Shown: in pieces, positions 50,730 through 51,009 of the stretch
How positions within the stretch are numbered: the first letter of the stretch is position 1
How the letters are laid out: each line of letters opens with the position of its first letter
Assembly (NCBI GenBank): GCA_903855945.1
Contig: CAIOAK010000098.1
Location: 1 to 51,009 of the forward strand
Source of the DNA: an uncultured Anaeromyxobacter sp.
Lineage (GTDB): Bacteria; Myxococcota; Myxococcia; Myxococcales; Anaeromyxobacteraceae
Length of the DNA: 51,009 nucleotides
Direction of reading: 5' to 3'
Notes under the pieces: generated by a model
The model's input: only the letters and a program-made list of their open reading frames with translations
Databases searched by the model: none
Told to the model about the DNA's origin: nothing
Translations under genes and position numbers: made by a program

Positions 50730-51009
50730 CTACGTCCCGAGGAAGCTCTTGCTCATGGCCTTCCACTGGGAGTCGGTGAGGAGGGTGTCCGGGGAGCCGA
50801 TGAGCTCGCCGCCGTCGGCCGCGGCGATGCCGAGCTGGGCCTCGAAGAAGCGCTCGAGCCTCTCGCCTTCGGCGCGGAGCCAGTTGCGGGCCATCTCGCC
50901 GACCGGCAACGACTTCCACTCCTGCCCCTCCGGCTCGATGGCGAAGAGCCAACCGGCGCCGTAGTTCTCGCTCTTGGCGAGGGTCGGCTCCCGGAGCACC
51001 TCTGCGTTC
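50730..51009 (-). CDS. GcvH-like lipoyl-domain protein, C-terminal part (runs off the window)
   Basis: The frame continues past the right edge. The visible 92 or so residues begin NAEVLREPTLAKSENYGAGW and continue LFAIEPEGQEW, which matches the region after the lipoyl-lysine hairpin of glycine-cleavage H proteins (N-x-E-V, then G-x-G-W-L). The C-terminal part (LRAEGERLERFFEAQLGIAA and a short tail) is longer than in ordinary GcvH. The lipoyl lysine lies outside the window, so true GcvH activity versus an H-like carrier cannot be decided. No other glycine-cleavage gene is seen. Confidence 0.7.
   Translation of the reverse strand, partial: NAEVLREPTLAKSENYGAGWLFAIEPEGQEWKSLPVGEMARNWLRAEGERLERFFEAQLGIAAADGGELIGSPDTLLTDSQWKAMSKSFLGT

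Overview
The window is a gene-dense, very GC-rich (about 70% by eye) stretch of a Gram-negative chromosome. Outer-membrane factors, lipoproteins, Tat and Sec signal peptides, hybrid histidine kinases, a sigma54 (NtrC-type) regulator, multihaem c-type cytochromes, bacteriohaemerythrin and rubrerythrin together suggest a Myxococcota/deltaproteobacterial lineage, perhaps Anaeromyxobacter-like. This assignment is inference from gene content and composition; no rRNA, tRNA, insertion sequence, phage gene or CRISPR array was seen.

Layout. 1-3.6 kb: a gene tail, then molybdate uptake (modA-modB-modC, minus strand) divergent from an excisionase-type HTH fused to a molybdate-binding-like domain. 3.6-7.6 kb: an aldo/keto reductase, a 33-residue membrane peptide, an SnoaL-like secreted protein and a PAS-PAS hybrid kinase. 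7.7-14.1 kb: a drug-efflux-type RND adaptor and pump, followed with GTGA overlaps by an MFS carrier and a 41-residue membrane peptide, then a lipoprotein; a perfect 16-bp palindrome lies upstream. 14.1-20.7 kb: a GAF-PAS hybrid kinase divergent from a monooxygenase-fold protein / tetrahaem cytochrome / membrane-protein set, followed by envelope genes (secreted protein, HGSNAT-like acyltransferase, SGNH hydrolase) and an acyl-CoA-binding protein. 20.7-29.7 kb: a heavy-metal cusCBA-type efflux operon (minus) divergent from a membrane kinase and a sigma54 activator, with a sigma54-like promoter facing the pump genes. 29.7-34.9 kb: a small haem-binding protein, then an aceA-aceB-like glyoxylate shunt pair in which both enzymes are unusually long. 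34.9-42.5 kb: a cation antiporter, a large repeat-domain surface protein, a MepK-like endopeptidase divergent from an L,D-transpeptidase, an M24 peptidase and a small unknown gene. 42.5-43.0 kb: a 420-bp gene-free gap with an orphan intrinsic terminator. 43-51 kb: an M30-like metalloprotease lipoprotein and an HtrA protease, a diguanylate cyclase fused to haemerythrin, an EamA transporter, an unknown protein, rubrerythrin and the end of a GcvH-like protein.

How the genes fit together. Several themes recur: metal handling (Mo uptake, Cu/Ag-type efflux, Ca2+/H+ antiport), redox and oxygen sensing or protection (tetrahaem cytochrome, haem-binding protein, haemerythrin, rubrerythrin), C2 metabolism, and cell-wall maintenance by making and cutting 3-3 crosslinks.

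The most unexpected signal is not a gene. An AT-rich palindrome, TTCACT-N3-AGTGAA, occurs three times perfectly and at least six more times with one or two mismatches, almost always inside coding sequence. It looks like a dispersed DNA-binding site or iterated element, and I know of no description of it.
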